A program made the translations under genes and the position numbers. Shown here piece after piece: positions 18,476 through 28,422 of a stretch of 62,432 nt of DNA (positions are counted from its first letter, which is position 1; every line of letters begins with the position of its first letter). This stretch comes from Balneolaceae bacterium. Lineage in GTDB: Bacteria > Bacteroidota > Rhodothermia > Balneolales > Balneolaceae. A model generated the notes under the pieces. That model did no database searches. It was not told the origin of the DNA and worked only from the letters and a program-made list of their open reading frames with translations. The stretch spans positions 1 through 62,432 of the forward strand of contig JAFIES010000137.1 of the NCBI GenBank assembly GCA_020832415.1, in the 5' to 3' direction.

Positions 18476-18835
18476 TTATGCGGCAGCTGATTCCGGATTT
18501 TTCTTGAGATTTATTTTCAACAAGTAACCGGTCAGAGCTCCAATCGCGCCGGGTAAACCGCCAACCAAAAATGTAAGTACCAGTATCAGCCAGGGCGAAC
18601 CCACTCCCATCATCTCTGCAATGCGTGTGGTTACAATGGCACCGTTTGCGATGTGGATATACAATGCCTGAAGAAACCATGCAAAACCGGCACCGGTAAA
18701 ACCGATTGTAAATGCGGCAAAGCCATTCTCAATCATCCATACCCCGAAGAAAAAAGCGGGGATGAATAGAATCCACCAGGGTAAAAAGAGGGTTCCAACC
18801 CACGATAAGATCAAAATAGCAAGAAATGCGCGCAT
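18476..18835 (-). CDS. Small hypothetical membrane protein
   Basis: This 119-residue protein has three to four hydrophobic segments (about 3-33, 38-60 and 78-105) and ends in a basic tail (LKINLKKNPE). I do not recognise a family. It precedes the AbgT transporter gene by 60 bases on the minus strand and is probably cotranscribed. It may be an accessory subunit, but there is no direct support for that beyond position. Confidence 0.62.
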   Translation of the reverse strand: MRAFLAILILSWVGTLFLPWWILFIPAFFFGVWMIENGFAAFTIGFTGAGFAWFLQALYIHIANGAIVTTRIAEMMGVGSPWLILVLTFLVGGLPGAIGALTGYLLKINLKKNPESAAA

Positions 18836-19039
18836 GTAATGTTGGAAATTAATTTAGATGTTTACTTTCGAATTACAGACATCAGAGTATATGAGTTTGC
18901 AGATTAAACTCAAATAAGAGTTCAGGTAGTTTCGGGCCAAGCTCTATTTTGAACTGATAGCGATTATTCTGATCTTTACGGGTACTTTATTTTTGAAAAA
19001 CTATTTACTCAAAATCCTCAAATAAGAGCATAAAAAAGA

Positions 19040-20797
19040 ATGGCAAAGGTTGAAGTTGTGATGCCCCAGATGGGCGAATCGGTAATGGAGGGCACGATCA
19101 TTGAGTGGGCCAAAAAAGTTGGCGACAAAGTGGAAGTTGATGAAACCCTGCTCGAAATTGCCACAGATAAAGTAGACACCGAGGTACCATCACCCGAGGC
19201 TGGTGTATTGATAGAGATACTTGTACAAGAGGATGAAACCGTAGAAGTTGGTCAGGCAATCGCCATTATCGACACGGATGGAGAGGCATCTGTTGCGGAA
19301 GAGACATCTTCAGACAACGGAAAAGAGACTGCACCGGAAGAAACAAAAGCTGAAGAAGCTCCGAAAGAAGAGAGTAAGCCGGAACCGGCTGCAAAATCAT
19401 CAGAAAGCAGCAGCGACGCCGATGGTGAACGCATTGAAGTAGTGATGCCGCAGATGGGCGAATCGGTAATGGAAGGCACCATTATTGAATGGGCCAAAAA
19501 AGTTGGCGACAAAGTGGAAGTTGATGAAACCCTGCTCGAAATTGCCACAGATAAGGTAGATACTGAGGTGCCATCACCCGAGGCCGGCACGCTCGTTGAA
19601 ATTTTGGTTGAAGAGGGTGAAACAGTGGAGGTGGGTCAGGCTATAGCAATCATTGCAACAGGGAATGCCGCAGCTGCCGGATCAGCTAAAAGTGAATCTA
19701 AAGAATCTAAGCCTGAAGAGTCTGTGGCAGCAGCAAACGGATCAGCCAAAGAAGAAGCCCCTGCTGAAACTTCCGGTTCTGAACCGCAGCGTGTAGGTGC
19801 CGATGGCCGATTCTATTCGCCACTTGTACGATCGATCGCCAAAGAGGAAGGTATCAGCATGGAAGAGCTTGAATCGATCGAGGGCAGCGGTAAAGATGGC
19901 CGTGTTTCCAAGAGTGACATACTATCCTACGTTGAGGACAAAAAAGCCGGAAAAGTAAAAGCACCCGCCAAAGAGAAAAGCAGCGGACTTCAAAAACCGA
20001 TACCGCAGCAGACAGCTTCAACGCCATCAGGTGATGGGAAAATTTCTGCCGGTGAACTGAATGTATCACGGCCGCATGAAAATGTTGAAATCGTGAAGAT
20101 GGATCGCATGCGCAAGATGATTGCAGAGCATATGGTTCGCTCCAAGCAAACATCAGCACACGTTACCACCTTTAGCGATGTGGATGTAAGCAACATCGTG
20201 AAATGGCGTGAAAAGAATAAGAACAAATTTTACGAGCATACCGGAATTAAGCTTACCTATACGCCAATATTTATCGAAGCATTTATTAAAGCGATTGGTG
20301 AATACCCGCTTGTAAACAGCTCTGTTGATGGCGATGAAATTCATCTCAAAAAGGATATCAACTTCGGTATTGCAGTTGCACTTGGTGAGGGTGGTAAAGG
20401 AGGTTTGATTGTTCCCGTGATTAAACAGGCACAGGATAAAAATCTTGCCGGTATTGCAAAAGCAGTGAATGATCTTGCACATAAAGCACGAAATAAAGAC
20501 CTCAGCCCGGATGATCTTGTTGGCGGCACCATTACACTTACCAACTATGGAAGTGTTGGCAACCTGATGGGAACCCCGATCATTAACCAGCCGCAGGTAG
20601 CTATCCTGGGAACCGGCGTTATTGAAAAACGTCCCGTTGTTGTGGAGACCAAAGATGGCGACATGATTGCCATTCGCCACAAGATGTATCTCTCCATGAG
20701 TTACGATCACCGTATTATTGATGGTGCTCACGGCGGTTCATTTACCAGCAGGGTTAAAGAGCTGCTCGAAAACTTTGACCCCGACAGAGCCATCTGA
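19040..20797 (+). CDS. Dihydrolipoyl acyltransferase (2-oxo acid dehydrogenase E2), two lipoyl domains
   Basis: In this 585-residue protein two lipoyl domains (about 1-80 and 130-208) each carry the lipoylated Lys in EIATDKVDT. An E3/E1-binding domain follows (about 255-292, FYSPLVRSIAKEEGI), then the catalytic domain ending with SYDHRIIDG near 555, whose His is the acyltransfer residue. The two lipoyl-coding segments share 65 identical bases (19106-19170 and 19490-19554). No E1 or E3 gene is adjacent, so 2-oxoglutarate, pyruvate and branched-chain complexes remain possible; sucB-type is my best guess. A strong terminator follows. Confidence 0.93.
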   Translation: MAKVEVVMPQMGESVMEGTIIEWAKKVGDKVEVDETLLEIATDKVDTEVPSPEAGVLIEILVQEDETVEVGQAIAIIDTDGEASVAEETSSDNGKETAPEETKAEEAPKEESKPEPAAKSSESSSDADGERIEVVMPQMGESVMEGTIIEWAKKVGDKVEVDETLLEIATDKVDTEVPSPEAGTLVEILVEEGETVEVGQAIAIIATGNAAAAGSAKSESKESKPEESVAAANGSAKEEAPAETSGSEPQRVGADGRFYSPLVRSIAKEEGISMEELESIEGSGKDGRVSKSDILSYVEDKKAGKVKAPAKEKSSGLQKPIPQQTASTPSGDGKISAGELNVSRPHENVEIVKMDRMRKMIAEHMVRSKQTSAHVTTFSDVDVSNIVKWREKNKNKFYEHTGIKLTYTPIFIEAFIKAIGEYPLVNSSVDGDEIHLKKDINFGIAVALGEGGKGGLIVPVIKQAQDKNLAGIAKAVNDLAHKARNKDLSPDDLVGGTITLTNYGSVGNLMGTPIINQPQVAILGTGVIEKRPVVVETKDGDMIAIRHKMYLSMSYDHRIIDGAHGGSFTSRVKELLENFDPDRAI

Positions 20798-20817
20798 TCA
20801 GATTAACACATTTACCT

Positions 20818-20855
20818 GAAGCGATAGACTCAACAATCTATCGCTTCTTTTTTTT
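20818..20855 (+). terminator. Rho-independent terminator after the E2 gene
   Basis: GAAGCGATAGA (20818-20828) pairs with TCTATCGCTTC (20837-20847) across an 8-base loop, followed by a T run to 20855. It lies 20 bases after the E2 stop and separates that gene from panC. Confidence 0.88.
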
Positions 20856-20887
20856 GTAAACAGATCGCATCATTTAAACTGCCAAAC

Positions 20888-21736
20888 ATGGAAATCAGCA
20901 GAACGATTGGCGAAGCACGCGAGCTGATCAGTCAGTTCAAATCATCAGGCCAAACCATAGCACTTGTTCCCACCATGGGTGCTCTTCACAAAGGGCACTT
21001 ATCACTCATCAGGCAGGCAAAAAAAAGGGCTGATCATGTTATTGTCTCCATATTTGTGAACCCGGAGCAGTTTGGCCCCAACGAAGATTTTGATACCTAC
21101 CCGCGTGAACTGGAAGATGATCTGGAGAAGTGCAGGCTGGAAGGTGTATCCCTTGTTTTTGCGCCCGACAGAGACGCTGTTTATGATGAAGAGAAGTTTC
21201 TTTCAATCAACATCGATTCGCTGAACCAACACATGTGCGGAGGCAGCAGACCCGGCTTTTTTGAAGGTGTACTGCTTATCGTGAACAAACTGTTTAACAT
21301 CATTCAGCCGGATGTTGCCTTTTTTGGCCAGAAAGATATCCAGCAGTTTCAGATTATCAGCATCATGGTGAGGGAGTTTAATCACAATATTGAACTGGTG
21401 ATGGCTCCGGTTGAGCGGGCAAATGACGGACTTGCACTCAGCAGCCGTAACTCCTATTTAAGCGTTGATGAGCGAACTACGGCACCGGGCTTGTACCGTG
21501 CCCTTCAATTCATAGAGAAGCAGGTGAAGGGTGGCGTTCACACTCCTAAACTTTTAATTGAGCACCAGAAAAGTGAGCTGGAAGCAAAAGGTTTTAGAAT
21601 TGATTATCTTGACATGTTTTCCTTTAAAACGTTACAGCCAGTATATACGTTACAAGAGAACAAGAAATACATTATTGCCGGTGCTGTATGGCTTGGGAAA
21701 ACCCGGTTAATTGATAACATTTTGATAGAATTATAA
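20888..21736 (+). CDS. panC: Pantothenate synthetase
   Basis: This 282-residue protein has [14 protein letters not shown] with the HxGH nucleotide-binding motif near residue 35, [26 protein letters not shown] and SSRNSYL near 186, all PanC signatures. It joins pantoate and beta-alanine with ATP via pantoyl-adenylate. The beta-alanine-producing enzyme PanD is encoded 10 bases downstream. The panC-panD pair is framed by two strong terminators (20818-20855 and 22189-22220), which defines a two-gene transcription unit. Confidence 0.97.
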   Translation: MEISRTIGEARELISQFKSSGQTIALVPTMGALHKGHLSLIRQAKKRADHVIVSIFVNPEQFGPNEDFDTYPRELEDDLEKCRLEGVSLVFAPDRDAVYDEEKFLSINIDSLNQHMCGGSRPGFFEGVLLIVNKLFNIIQPDVAFFGQKDIQQFQIISIMVREFNHNIELVMAPVERANDGLALSSRNSYLSVDERTTAPGLYRALQFIEKQVKGGVHTPKLLIEHQKSELEAKGFRIDYLDMFSFKTLQPVYTLQENKKYIIAGAVWLGKTRLIDNILIEL

Positions 21737-21746
21737 GCTTATTGTC

Positions 21747-22163
21747 ATGAAATTAACGATGTTCAAATCCAAATTACATCAGATGAAGGTTACTGAAGCG
21801 AACCTGATGTATGAGGGAAGTATTACCATTGATGAGGACCTTCTGGATATGGCCAATATCCTGCCGTACGAAAAGGTACAGGTAGTAAATATCACAAATG
21901 GTTCACGCCTTGAAACTTATACCATTCCCGGTGAACGCGGCAGCAGGGTTTGCTGCCTGAATGGAGCTGCCGCACGGTTAACACAGGTAGATGATCGTGT
22001 GATCATCATGTCATATGCCGAAATGGAGCCTGAAGAAGCAAAAAACTACAAACCAACAGTGGTTATTGTAGATGAAAATAATGAGCCCAAAGACATTCTT
22101 GATGAAGTAACCCACGGGAAGAAATATGGCCTTGAAAATGGGTTGATTGAAAAGCTAAACTAA
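21747..22163 (+). CDS. panD: Aspartate 1-decarboxylase precursor
   Basis: This 138-residue protein contains the self-processing site EGS near residues 23-25, where cleavage gives the pyruvoyl group. It also has the downstream blocks [13 protein letters not shown] and [10 protein letters not shown] typical of PanD. It makes beta-alanine for PanC. ATG at 21747 gives a start MKLTMFKSK; an internal ATG at 21759 would give the more usual MFKSKLHQ beginning, so the true start may be four codons later. The gene ends just before a perfect terminator. Confidence 0.96.
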   Translation: MKLTMFKSKLHQMKVTEANLMYEGSITIDEDLLDMANILPYEKVQVVNITNGSRLETYTIPGERGSRVCCLNGAAARLTQVDDRVIIMSYAEMEPEEAKNYKPTVVIVDENNEPKDILDEVTHGKKYGLENGLIEKLN

Positions 22164-22188
22164 CTTATTTAGTCTAAAAGACTACAGG

Positions 22189-22220
22189 CCCGAATGAATA
22201 ATATTCATTCGGGTTTTTTT
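22189..22220 (+). terminator. Rho-independent terminator after panD
   Basis: CCCGAATGAAT (22189-22199) and ATTCATTCGGG (22203-22213) are perfect complements around a 3-base loop and are followed by seven T. This is a textbook intrinsic terminator closing the panC-panD unit. Confidence 0.93.
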
Positions 22221-22503
22221 TGAAAAATATATTTTGTCTTCTAAAAAAACTATCTGAACTGATTTTCTGCCATTACGTAAATTTAAATCTTTCCACTTTC
22301 CCATTTACTCGTCTATATCCCACCTTCGCCTGATCATATTGATATTTTGTACTTTCCGTTTTCATTTCATTTCGGATTTATTTAATATATTCGATATACG
22401 TAATTCATAGTACTTCACGCGGACTTGATGTTTTAAATAAAGAGTAAAATCAGGTCTGGCTGTCCCAATGAAAAAAACGTAATTCATTAAGTCATATCCA
22501 ATC
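22221..22503. other. AT-rich intergenic region before efflux genes
   Basis: About 280 bases lie between the panD terminator and the HlyD-type adaptor gene. The region is AT-rich and should hold the promoter for the efflux operon. I see no convincing ORF, tRNA, strong dyad or repeat, and I cannot place a promoter with confidence. Confidence 0.5.
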
Positions 22504-23832
22504 ATGATTAAAAGAATAACTTTTGCTGTAGTCTCTGTAGGTATTTTGCTTTCGCTTTGGGCGTTTTTAGGTAGAGATGGCGGCGACCAGCTCGATATTT
22601 TTGTGGAGCCAAAAGTAGGCGATTTCAAAGTAACCGTCTCCTCGACCGGCGAACTTCAGGCAAAAAACTCCATCCAGATACGAGGCCCACAGGGAGCACG
22701 TGATATACAAATCTGGAACATGACAATTCAAAGCCTTGTGCCAGAAGGCACCGTGGTAAATCAGGGTGATGTGGTTGCAGAAATCGATCGTTCTGAAGTA
22801 ATGACCCGTATGCAAAACACCCAGCTGGATGTACAGAGAGCGGAATCTCAACTTGAGCAGGCTCAGCTGGACAGTTCACTTACCCTTACACAGGCACGCG
22901 ACAATTTGGAAAATCTGCGGTTCCAACTTGAAGAAAGGCAAATTGCTGTAGAACAATCCGTTTATGAATCACCGGCCGTTCAGCGCCAAACCCAGATCGA
23001 GCTCGAACGAACGGAGCGCCAGCTTGCACAGGAACAGCAGAACTACAGAACCCGAGTTCTTCAGGCAGAAGCTAATCTCAGGGAAATTGAAGCCAACCTC
23101 ACTCAAGAGAGAAACAAGCTGAACCGCATTATGCAGGTAATGAGTGATTTTACAATTCTCGCTCCAGAAAACGGAATGGTAGTATACTCCAGGAACTGGC
23201 AGGGAAGAAAAACCACCACTGGAAGCACGATCAACGCATTTGACGCAGTTGTTGCTGAACTCCCTGATTTTAGCATTATGGAATCGCTCACCTACATCAA
23301 TGAGGTGGATATCCAAAAAATACGAACCGGCCAAACTGTGCAAATCGGGCTGGATGCCATTCGCGACAAACAGCTGACCGGCATTGTTGCCTCGGTTGCA
23401 AACATTGGGGAACAGCGGCCAAACTCACATTCTAAAGTGTTTGAGGTGAAAATCGAAATTAATGAATCAGATACCACACTTCGGCCTGCAATGACAACCA
23501 GCAATGATATTTTAATTGAAACTATTGAGGATGCATTGTTTGTACCGCTGGAATCAGTACACTCATACGATGGCTATCATTACATTTTCAAAAGAGATGG
23601 CATTCAAACTGTAATGCAGCAAATTATTATGGGGGCCACCAACGATAATGATGTAGTAATCCTGGAAGGCCTTACAGAAAATGAGCAGGTTCTCATCTCA
23701 ATGCCGCCGGACACATTCGGCCTCAGAAGAGTTGATCTGCCTGATGATGTTCTTGACAAATACCGGGATATCATTGATCCGGATCAGGATGGTACTCCCG
23801 AACAGGAAATAGAAATCGTTCAATCGAACTGA
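22504..23832 (+). CDS. HlyD/MacA-type periplasmic adaptor protein
   Basis: In this 442-residue protein an N-terminal membrane anchor (about 4-21) is followed by a beta-barrel/lipoyl half (VSSTGELQAKNSIQIRGP). A long Gln/Glu-rich coiled coil (about 95-215, with many ERTERQLAQEQQN-type heptads) comes next, then the second lipoyl half (ILAPENGMVVYSR) and the barrel. It would bridge an inner membrane ABC permease and a TolC-type channel, both encoded downstream. The stop is followed by 142 bases before the permease gene. Confidence 0.88.
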   Translation: MIKRITFAVVSVGILLSLWAFLGRDGGDQLDIFVEPKVGDFKVTVSSTGELQAKNSIQIRGPQGARDIQIWNMTIQSLVPEGTVVNQGDVVAEIDRSEVMTRMQNTQLDVQRAESQLEQAQLDSSLTLTQARDNLENLRFQLEERQIAVEQSVYESPAVQRQTQIELERTERQLAQEQQNYRTRVLQAEANLREIEANLTQERNKLNRIMQVMSDFTILAPENGMVVYSRNWQGRKTTTGSTINAFDAVVAELPDFSIMESLTYINEVDIQKIRTGQTVQIGLDAIRDKQLTGIVASVANIGEQRPNSHSKVFEVKIEINESDTTLRPAMTTSNDILIETIEDALFVPLESVHSYDGYHYIFKRDGIQTVMQQIIMGATNDNDVVILEGLTENEQVLISMPPDTFGLRRVDLPDDVLDKYRDIIDPDQDGTPEQEIEIVQSN

Positions 23833-23974
23833 TGTTGTATTCACACTTCACAAATCGTGAAGGTACAAACTGCTATTAAGTTGTATATAAACCTGTGAAA
23901 AAACGGGATTCAAAGAAATCCATGCGTTCCGAATAAAAAAAAGATCTAAACTTCATTCAGTAAACACCTTTCCA

Positions 23975-25318
23975 TTGCTTCAAATATTTCTATATAACCT
24001 GGATATTGCCATCGAAGCGATTAAGCGTAATAAGCTTCGGTCTTTTCTTACATCACTGGGAATTATTTTTGGAGTGGCCTCAGTCATTGCCATGTTAGCA
24101 ATCGGCACGGGTGCTCAGCAAGAGATTCTGGTTAATATGCAGCTTTTGGGAACCAATAATGTAATCATACAGCCGGTTGTGGAACAGAGGGAGGCAGAAC
24201 TGGAAGATGATGAAGACGATGTATTTTTGTCAAACCGCAGGTACAGCCCCGGCCTTACCCTTCAGGATCTTGCCAGTATCCAAACACAAATTCCACATAT
24301 TGAAGCCGTTTCTCCTGAAATTATCTACGATACACAGTTTATACGGGCAGGGCAGATGAGAAGCGGAAAGCTGGTCGGCGTGAATGACGCCTACTTCCGC
24401 ATCAACAACTTTGAGTTTTTGTCGGGTTCAAACTTTACACCAATCCACTTTGAGCAAGCTATGCAGGTTGCCGTTATCGGGTATGGAGTGAGAACTCGTT
24501 TTTTCCCGGGCGAGGATCCCATCGGAAAAAAGATAAAAGCCGGCAATGTTTGGTTTACCGTGGTTGGTGTGTTGCAAGAACGCCAGTTAACATCCAGCCA
24601 GATTGAAAACCTGGGAATACGCGATTATAACATGGACATTTTTGTACCCGCAGAGAGTGTTTTGCTGAGGTATGGCAACCGTGCTGTTGTAACTGCCCGG
24701 GATGTACAGGCGGAGCAAGCGGCTTCAAACAACCCTAACGTTTCGCAATCAATGCGAGACCGAAATTACCATCAACTGAACCGTGCCATTGTCCGGGTTG
24801 CTGATAATGCATACAGTGTAACCATCGCCGAAATTATATCACGGATGCTTGAACGGCGACATAATCAGGTTGTGGATTTTGAGATTATCGTTCCGGAACT
24901 TCTTCTTCAGCAAGAGCAGCGAACACGAAGAATTTTTAACATCGTATTGGCCTCCATCGCATCCATTTCATTGCTTGTCGGAGGAATTGGCATTATGAAT
25001 ATCATGCTGGCCTCAGTTGTGGAAAGGTACAGAGAGATCGGGGTTCGGCGGGCCGTAGGAGCCAAGCGACAAGATATTCAGCTTCAATTTCTGACGGAGG
25101 CCCTCGCAATCAGTGTAACCGGAGGGTTTGTAGGTATCATTTTTGGCATTGGGTTCAGCTATTTGATAGAAATAACCGCAGGAATCCAGTCTATTGTAAC
25201 CCTTGGTTCCATTCTGATCTCATTTGGAGTTGCTACGATAATAGGAGTTGTTTTTGGGTATTTCCCTGCAAAACGTGCAGCAGAGCAGGAACCTGTTACA
25301 GCTTTGAGGCATGAGTAA
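23975..25318 (+). CDS. MacB-type ABC permease (FtsX domain), no ATPase domain
   Basis: In this 447-residue protein one N-terminal transmembrane helix (about 22-45, SFLTSLGIIFGVASVIAML) precedes a large periplasmic MacB-PCD-like domain (about 50-305) and three C-terminal helices. The C-terminal region contains the FtsX-type block YREIGVRRAVGAKRQDI. The likely start is TTG at 23975; no ATG is suitably placed. Unlike E. coli MacB it has no fused ATPase, and none is encoded next to it. The ATP-binding subunit must come from elsewhere in the genome. Confidence 0.86.
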   Translation: MLQIFLYNLDIAIEAIKRNKLRSFLTSLGIIFGVASVIAMLAIGTGAQQEILVNMQLLGTNNVIIQPVVEQREAELEDDEDDVFLSNRRYSPGLTLQDLASIQTQIPHIEAVSPEIIYDTQFIRAGQMRSGKLVGVNDAYFRINNFEFLSGSNFTPIHFEQAMQVAVIGYGVRTRFFPGEDPIGKKIKAGNVWFTVVGVLQERQLTSSQIENLGIRDYNMDIFVPAESVLLRYGNRAVVTARDVQAEQAASNNPNVSQSMRDRNYHQLNRAIVRVADNAYSVTIAEIISRMLERRHNQVVDFEIIVPELLLQQEQRTRRIFNIVLASIASISLLVGGIGIMNIMLASVVERYREIGVRRAVGAKRQDIQLQFLTEALAISVTGGFVGIIFGIGFSYLIEITAGIQSIVTLGSILISFGVATIIGVVFGYFPAKRAAEQEPVTALRHE

Positions 25319-25372
25319 AATTGAATTGAACACGTTCTGAAAATTAACTGAAGAAAAGATATAGATTTGATA

Positions 25373-26860
25373 ATGATCCAACAAAAATCACTCGCCTGTC
25401 TTCTTTTTTTAATCCTTCTTTCTGTTGCCATTTCCCAAACTTTATTCGCCCAAAGTGAAAGCGAAGTTCACATCCTTTCACTCGAAGAAACCATTAACCT
25501 CGCTATCGAAACAAGCCCTCTTTCACGCTCTGCACGGTACGCACTTATTTCTAATCAATGGCGCTATCAATCTTTCCGGGCTGATTTGCTGCCAGGGCTA
25601 AGCGCATCCGGTAATGCACCGAACTACACCCGCGCTTTTCGTGATAACTTCAATCCCGACGGCACCACTTCCCTCATTTACACTCAGCAATCCAACGCTT
25701 CCATAGGGCTTTCAATTGATCAGCCTATTATGCCCACAGGAGGCAATCTTTCGGTCTCAACCGGGGTAACACGCCTGGGTATTTTTGCTAATGAGAATAC
25801 CTATCTCTGGAGTTCTACACCAATGGTAATCGGTTATCGCCAGCCGCTGTTCCAGTTCAACGAATTAAGATGGAGAAACCGAATAGAACCTCTGCAATTA
25901 CAAATTGCCCAAAAAGAGTATGTGGAGGCAATGGAGCAGCTTTCCCTCACTGTAACACAGCGTTATTTTGATGTGCTGCTCTCAAAAATAAACCTCGATA
26001 TTGCCGAGTTCAATGTGGCCGTTAACGATTCTATCTACAACATTTCTCAAGGTCGTTATAATGTTGGGAATATTGCCGAAAACGACCTTCTCCAAACCGA
26101 ACTTCAGCTTAGAAATGCCGAAGCAGCCCTCACTCAGGCAGAACTGAATTATAATCAGCAACTCAATAATTTCAGACTTGTTTTGGGCCTCAGCCCGGAA
26201 ATTTCCATCGATGTAGAAATACCTGAAGAGATTCCTCAGTTCATGGTTGATGAGGAGATAGCACTTACCATGGCACGAAGGTATAACAGCATGTACCTTA
26301 ATTTTGAAATGCAAGCACTTGAAGCTGAACGAAACCTAGATCAAGCTACTAAACAAAGCTCTTTTTCCGCTACCATTCAGGCAAATTACGGGCTCAATCA
26401 AACCTCAGAAAATTTTTCAGATCTGTACCAGGAACCGCTTAGCCAGCAGTTTGTCACTCTTAATTTTCAGATTCCAATTTTTAACTGGGGTAAACAACGG
26501 GCTGAGGTGAATTTTGCCAGAAATACACAGCGTCAGGTAGCAGACGACATCGCATTTGAGCAGGCTCAATTCGACCAACAGGTACAAAATATGGTGGCTG
26601 AATTTCGCCAGCTAAGTGATCAGGTAGCTCTCGCCGAGCTATCTGAACGAATTGCTGATCGCCGGTACGAAGTGGCCCGTAACCGTTACAGAATTGGCCA
26701 AATCGATATCACAAATCTCTTCATCGCTCAGAATGAGCGGGATGCCGCACTGAGAAATTATATCCAAACCATTCGTAATTACTGGATCAGCGTATACAAC
26801 CTCCGCCGTCTCACACTTTTCGATTTTGAGCAAGGTGTGGTTATCCAACACGAATTGTAG
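25373..26860 (+). CDS. TolC-like outer membrane efflux protein
   Basis: I use ATG 25373; a TTG at 25367 would add two residues. The signal peptide (hydrophobic about 5-22) ends at LFAQ. The rest shows two similar halves of the outer membrane efflux family with long alpha-helical stretches (NAEAALTQAELNYNQQLNNF; ALRNYIQTIRNYW) and repeated NxGNIAENDLL/RIGQIDITNL turns. It forms the outer membrane channel for the adaptor and permease encoded just upstream, giving a three-gene tripartite efflux operon. Confidence 0.9.
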   Translation: MIQQKSLACLLFLILLSVAISQTLFAQSESEVHILSLEETINLAIETSPLSRSARYALISNQWRYQSFRADLLPGLSASGNAPNYTRAFRDNFNPDGTTSLIYTQQSNASIGLSIDQPIMPTGGNLSVSTGVTRLGIFANENTYLWSSTPMVIGYRQPLFQFNELRWRNRIEPLQLQIAQKEYVEAMEQLSLTVTQRYFDVLLSKINLDIAEFNVAVNDSIYNISQGRYNVGNIAENDLLQTELQLRNAEAALTQAELNYNQQLNNFRLVLGLSPEISIDVEIPEEIPQFMVDEEIALTMARRYNSMYLNFEMQALEAERNLDQATKQSSFSATIQANYGLNQTSENFSDLYQEPLSQQFVTLNFQIPIFNWGKQRAEVNFARNTQRQVADDIAFEQAQFDQQVQNMVAEFRQLSDQVALAELSERIADRRYEVARNRYRIGQIDITNLFIAQNERDAALRNYIQTIRNYWISVYNLRRLTLFDFEQGVVIQHEL

Positions 26861-26925
26861 ATGTACTGAATTTTGACCTGCAAAAACGATTATTTTGCAG
26901 ATTAAAATTATAGTAATTGAATCAA

Positions 26926-28302
26926 CTACTGCTCCACAAAGTCAGGCAACACTTCCAGAAATCGGGCAGATGTTTTAATTCCTCTGTGAAAATCTTTCAG
27001 TGAAAAACTCTCATTCGGTGAATGCAGCGCATCTTTTGTGAGGCCAAAGCCCATCAGAATGGAGTTTACACCCAGCACTTTTTTGAAGTCAGCCACAATT
27101 GGAATCGACCCTCCCTCTCTGCTGAACAGCACCTCTTTGTCGTAAATATCACCAAAAGCTTTGGCGGCAGCTTTCAACCCGTAAAAATCGAGATCTATCA
27201 CTACGGGATGCCCACCGTGGTGGGCTTCCACTTCAACGGTAACTGTATCGGGAGCGAGTGATTCCACATGCTTTTTGAACAGAGACGCAATTTTATCCGG
27301 GTCCTGGTCGGGTACAAGACGCATGCTCACTTTTGCACCTGCTTTAGCCGGCAGTACCGTTTTAGCACCTTCACCCTGATAACCGCTCCAGAGGCCATTC
27401 ACGTCCAGTGTGGGCCTTGCAGATGCACGCTCAAGGCTGCTGTACCCTTTCTCTCCGTGCAGCGCTTTTAACCCGAGACTCTCTTTATACGCTTCATCAT
27501 CGTGCGGCAGCGCTTTGTACGCGTCCCGCATTTCGGGTGTCATCGGTTCTACATCATCATAAAAACCTTCAACCTGCACTACGCCATCTTCATCTTTTAG
27601 TTTGGCAATAATTTCACACAGAACATTTGCAGGATTTTCAACGGCACCGCCAAATACACCACTGTGCAGATCACGATTTGGACCGGTTATGTGAATTTCC
27701 ATATAGGCAAGCCCGCGCAGGCCGTATGTAATCGATGGCTGATCTTCTCCAAACATGGCTGTATCGGAAATGAGAACCATATCGCAAGAGAGCAGATCTT
27801 TGTTTGCCTTTATAAATGGAACCAGATTTGGCGAACCGATCTCTTCTTCTCCTTCAAGAATCAGCTTAACATTTACCGGGAGTTCGGTTCCTGTTTTCAG
27901 GTAGGCTTCCAGTGATTTTATGTGAGTAAACGATTGTCCTTTATCATCGCTTGCACCGCGGGCATACACACGCCCGTTCTTTACGGTTGGCTCAAAAGCG
28001 GGGGTTTCCCAAAGTTCGTCGGGATCGGACGGCTGCACGTCGTAATGGCCATAAATTAGCACGGTTGGCTGGTCATCATGCGGACACTTTTCAGCGGTGA
28101 TTATCGGATGGCCCGGAGTTTCGTGAAGCGTTACTTTATCAAGCCCGATTGTTTTCAGCTGATCAATTAAAAATTCCGCAGCTTTTTTCACGTCTCCTTT
28201 ACGATTTGAATCTGTGCTGACGCTCGGGATCCTCAACAGTTCAAACAGCTGTTTTTCAAATGTCTTAATATTCTCATCGATATAGTTCTGTACGTTGCTC
28301 AT
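26926..28302 (-). CDS. M20 family metallodipeptidase
   Basis: This 458-residue protein has dinuclear zinc M20 motifs: YGHYDVQPSD (His ligand), ARGASDDKGQ (bridging Asp), LEGEEEIGSPNL (catalytic Glu pair) and the C-terminal ALHSPNES (His ligand). The RDLHSGVFGG block and dimerisation insert match the cytosolic dipeptidase/CNDP-like subgroup. It hydrolyses short peptides or N-acyl amino acids; the exact substrate is unknown. No signal peptide is present, so it is cytosolic. It lies downstream of the two DUF1684 genes on the same strand. Confidence 0.92.
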   Translation of the reverse strand: MSNVQNYIDENIKTFEKQLFELLRIPSVSTDSNRKGDVKKAAEFLIDQLKTIGLDKVTLHETPGHPIITAEKCPHDDQPTVLIYGHYDVQPSDPDELWETPAFEPTVKNGRVYARGASDDKGQSFTHIKSLEAYLKTGTELPVNVKLILEGEEEIGSPNLVPFIKANKDLLSCDMVLISDTAMFGEDQPSITYGLRGLAYMEIHITGPNRDLHSGVFGGAVENPANVLCEIIAKLKDEDGVVQVEGFYDDVEPMTPEMRDAYKALPHDDEAYKESLGLKALHGEKGYSSLERASARPTLDVNGLWSGYQGEGAKTVLPAKAGAKVSMRLVPDQDPDKIASLFKKHVESLAPDTVTVEVEAHHGGHPVVIDLDFYGLKAAAKAFGDIYDKEVLFSREGGSIPIVADFKKVLGVNSILMGFGLTKDALHSPNESFSLKDFHRGIKTSARFLEVLPDFVEQ

Positions 28303-28422
28303 AGATTGATATTAATATGGTTTATCTTTTCAAATAAGATAGAGGATTGGGGGATGAAATTCATTTTTGAATCACTGAGATTCAAGCTGAAGCAGTCATA
28401 ATTGTACATGCAAATATATGTC

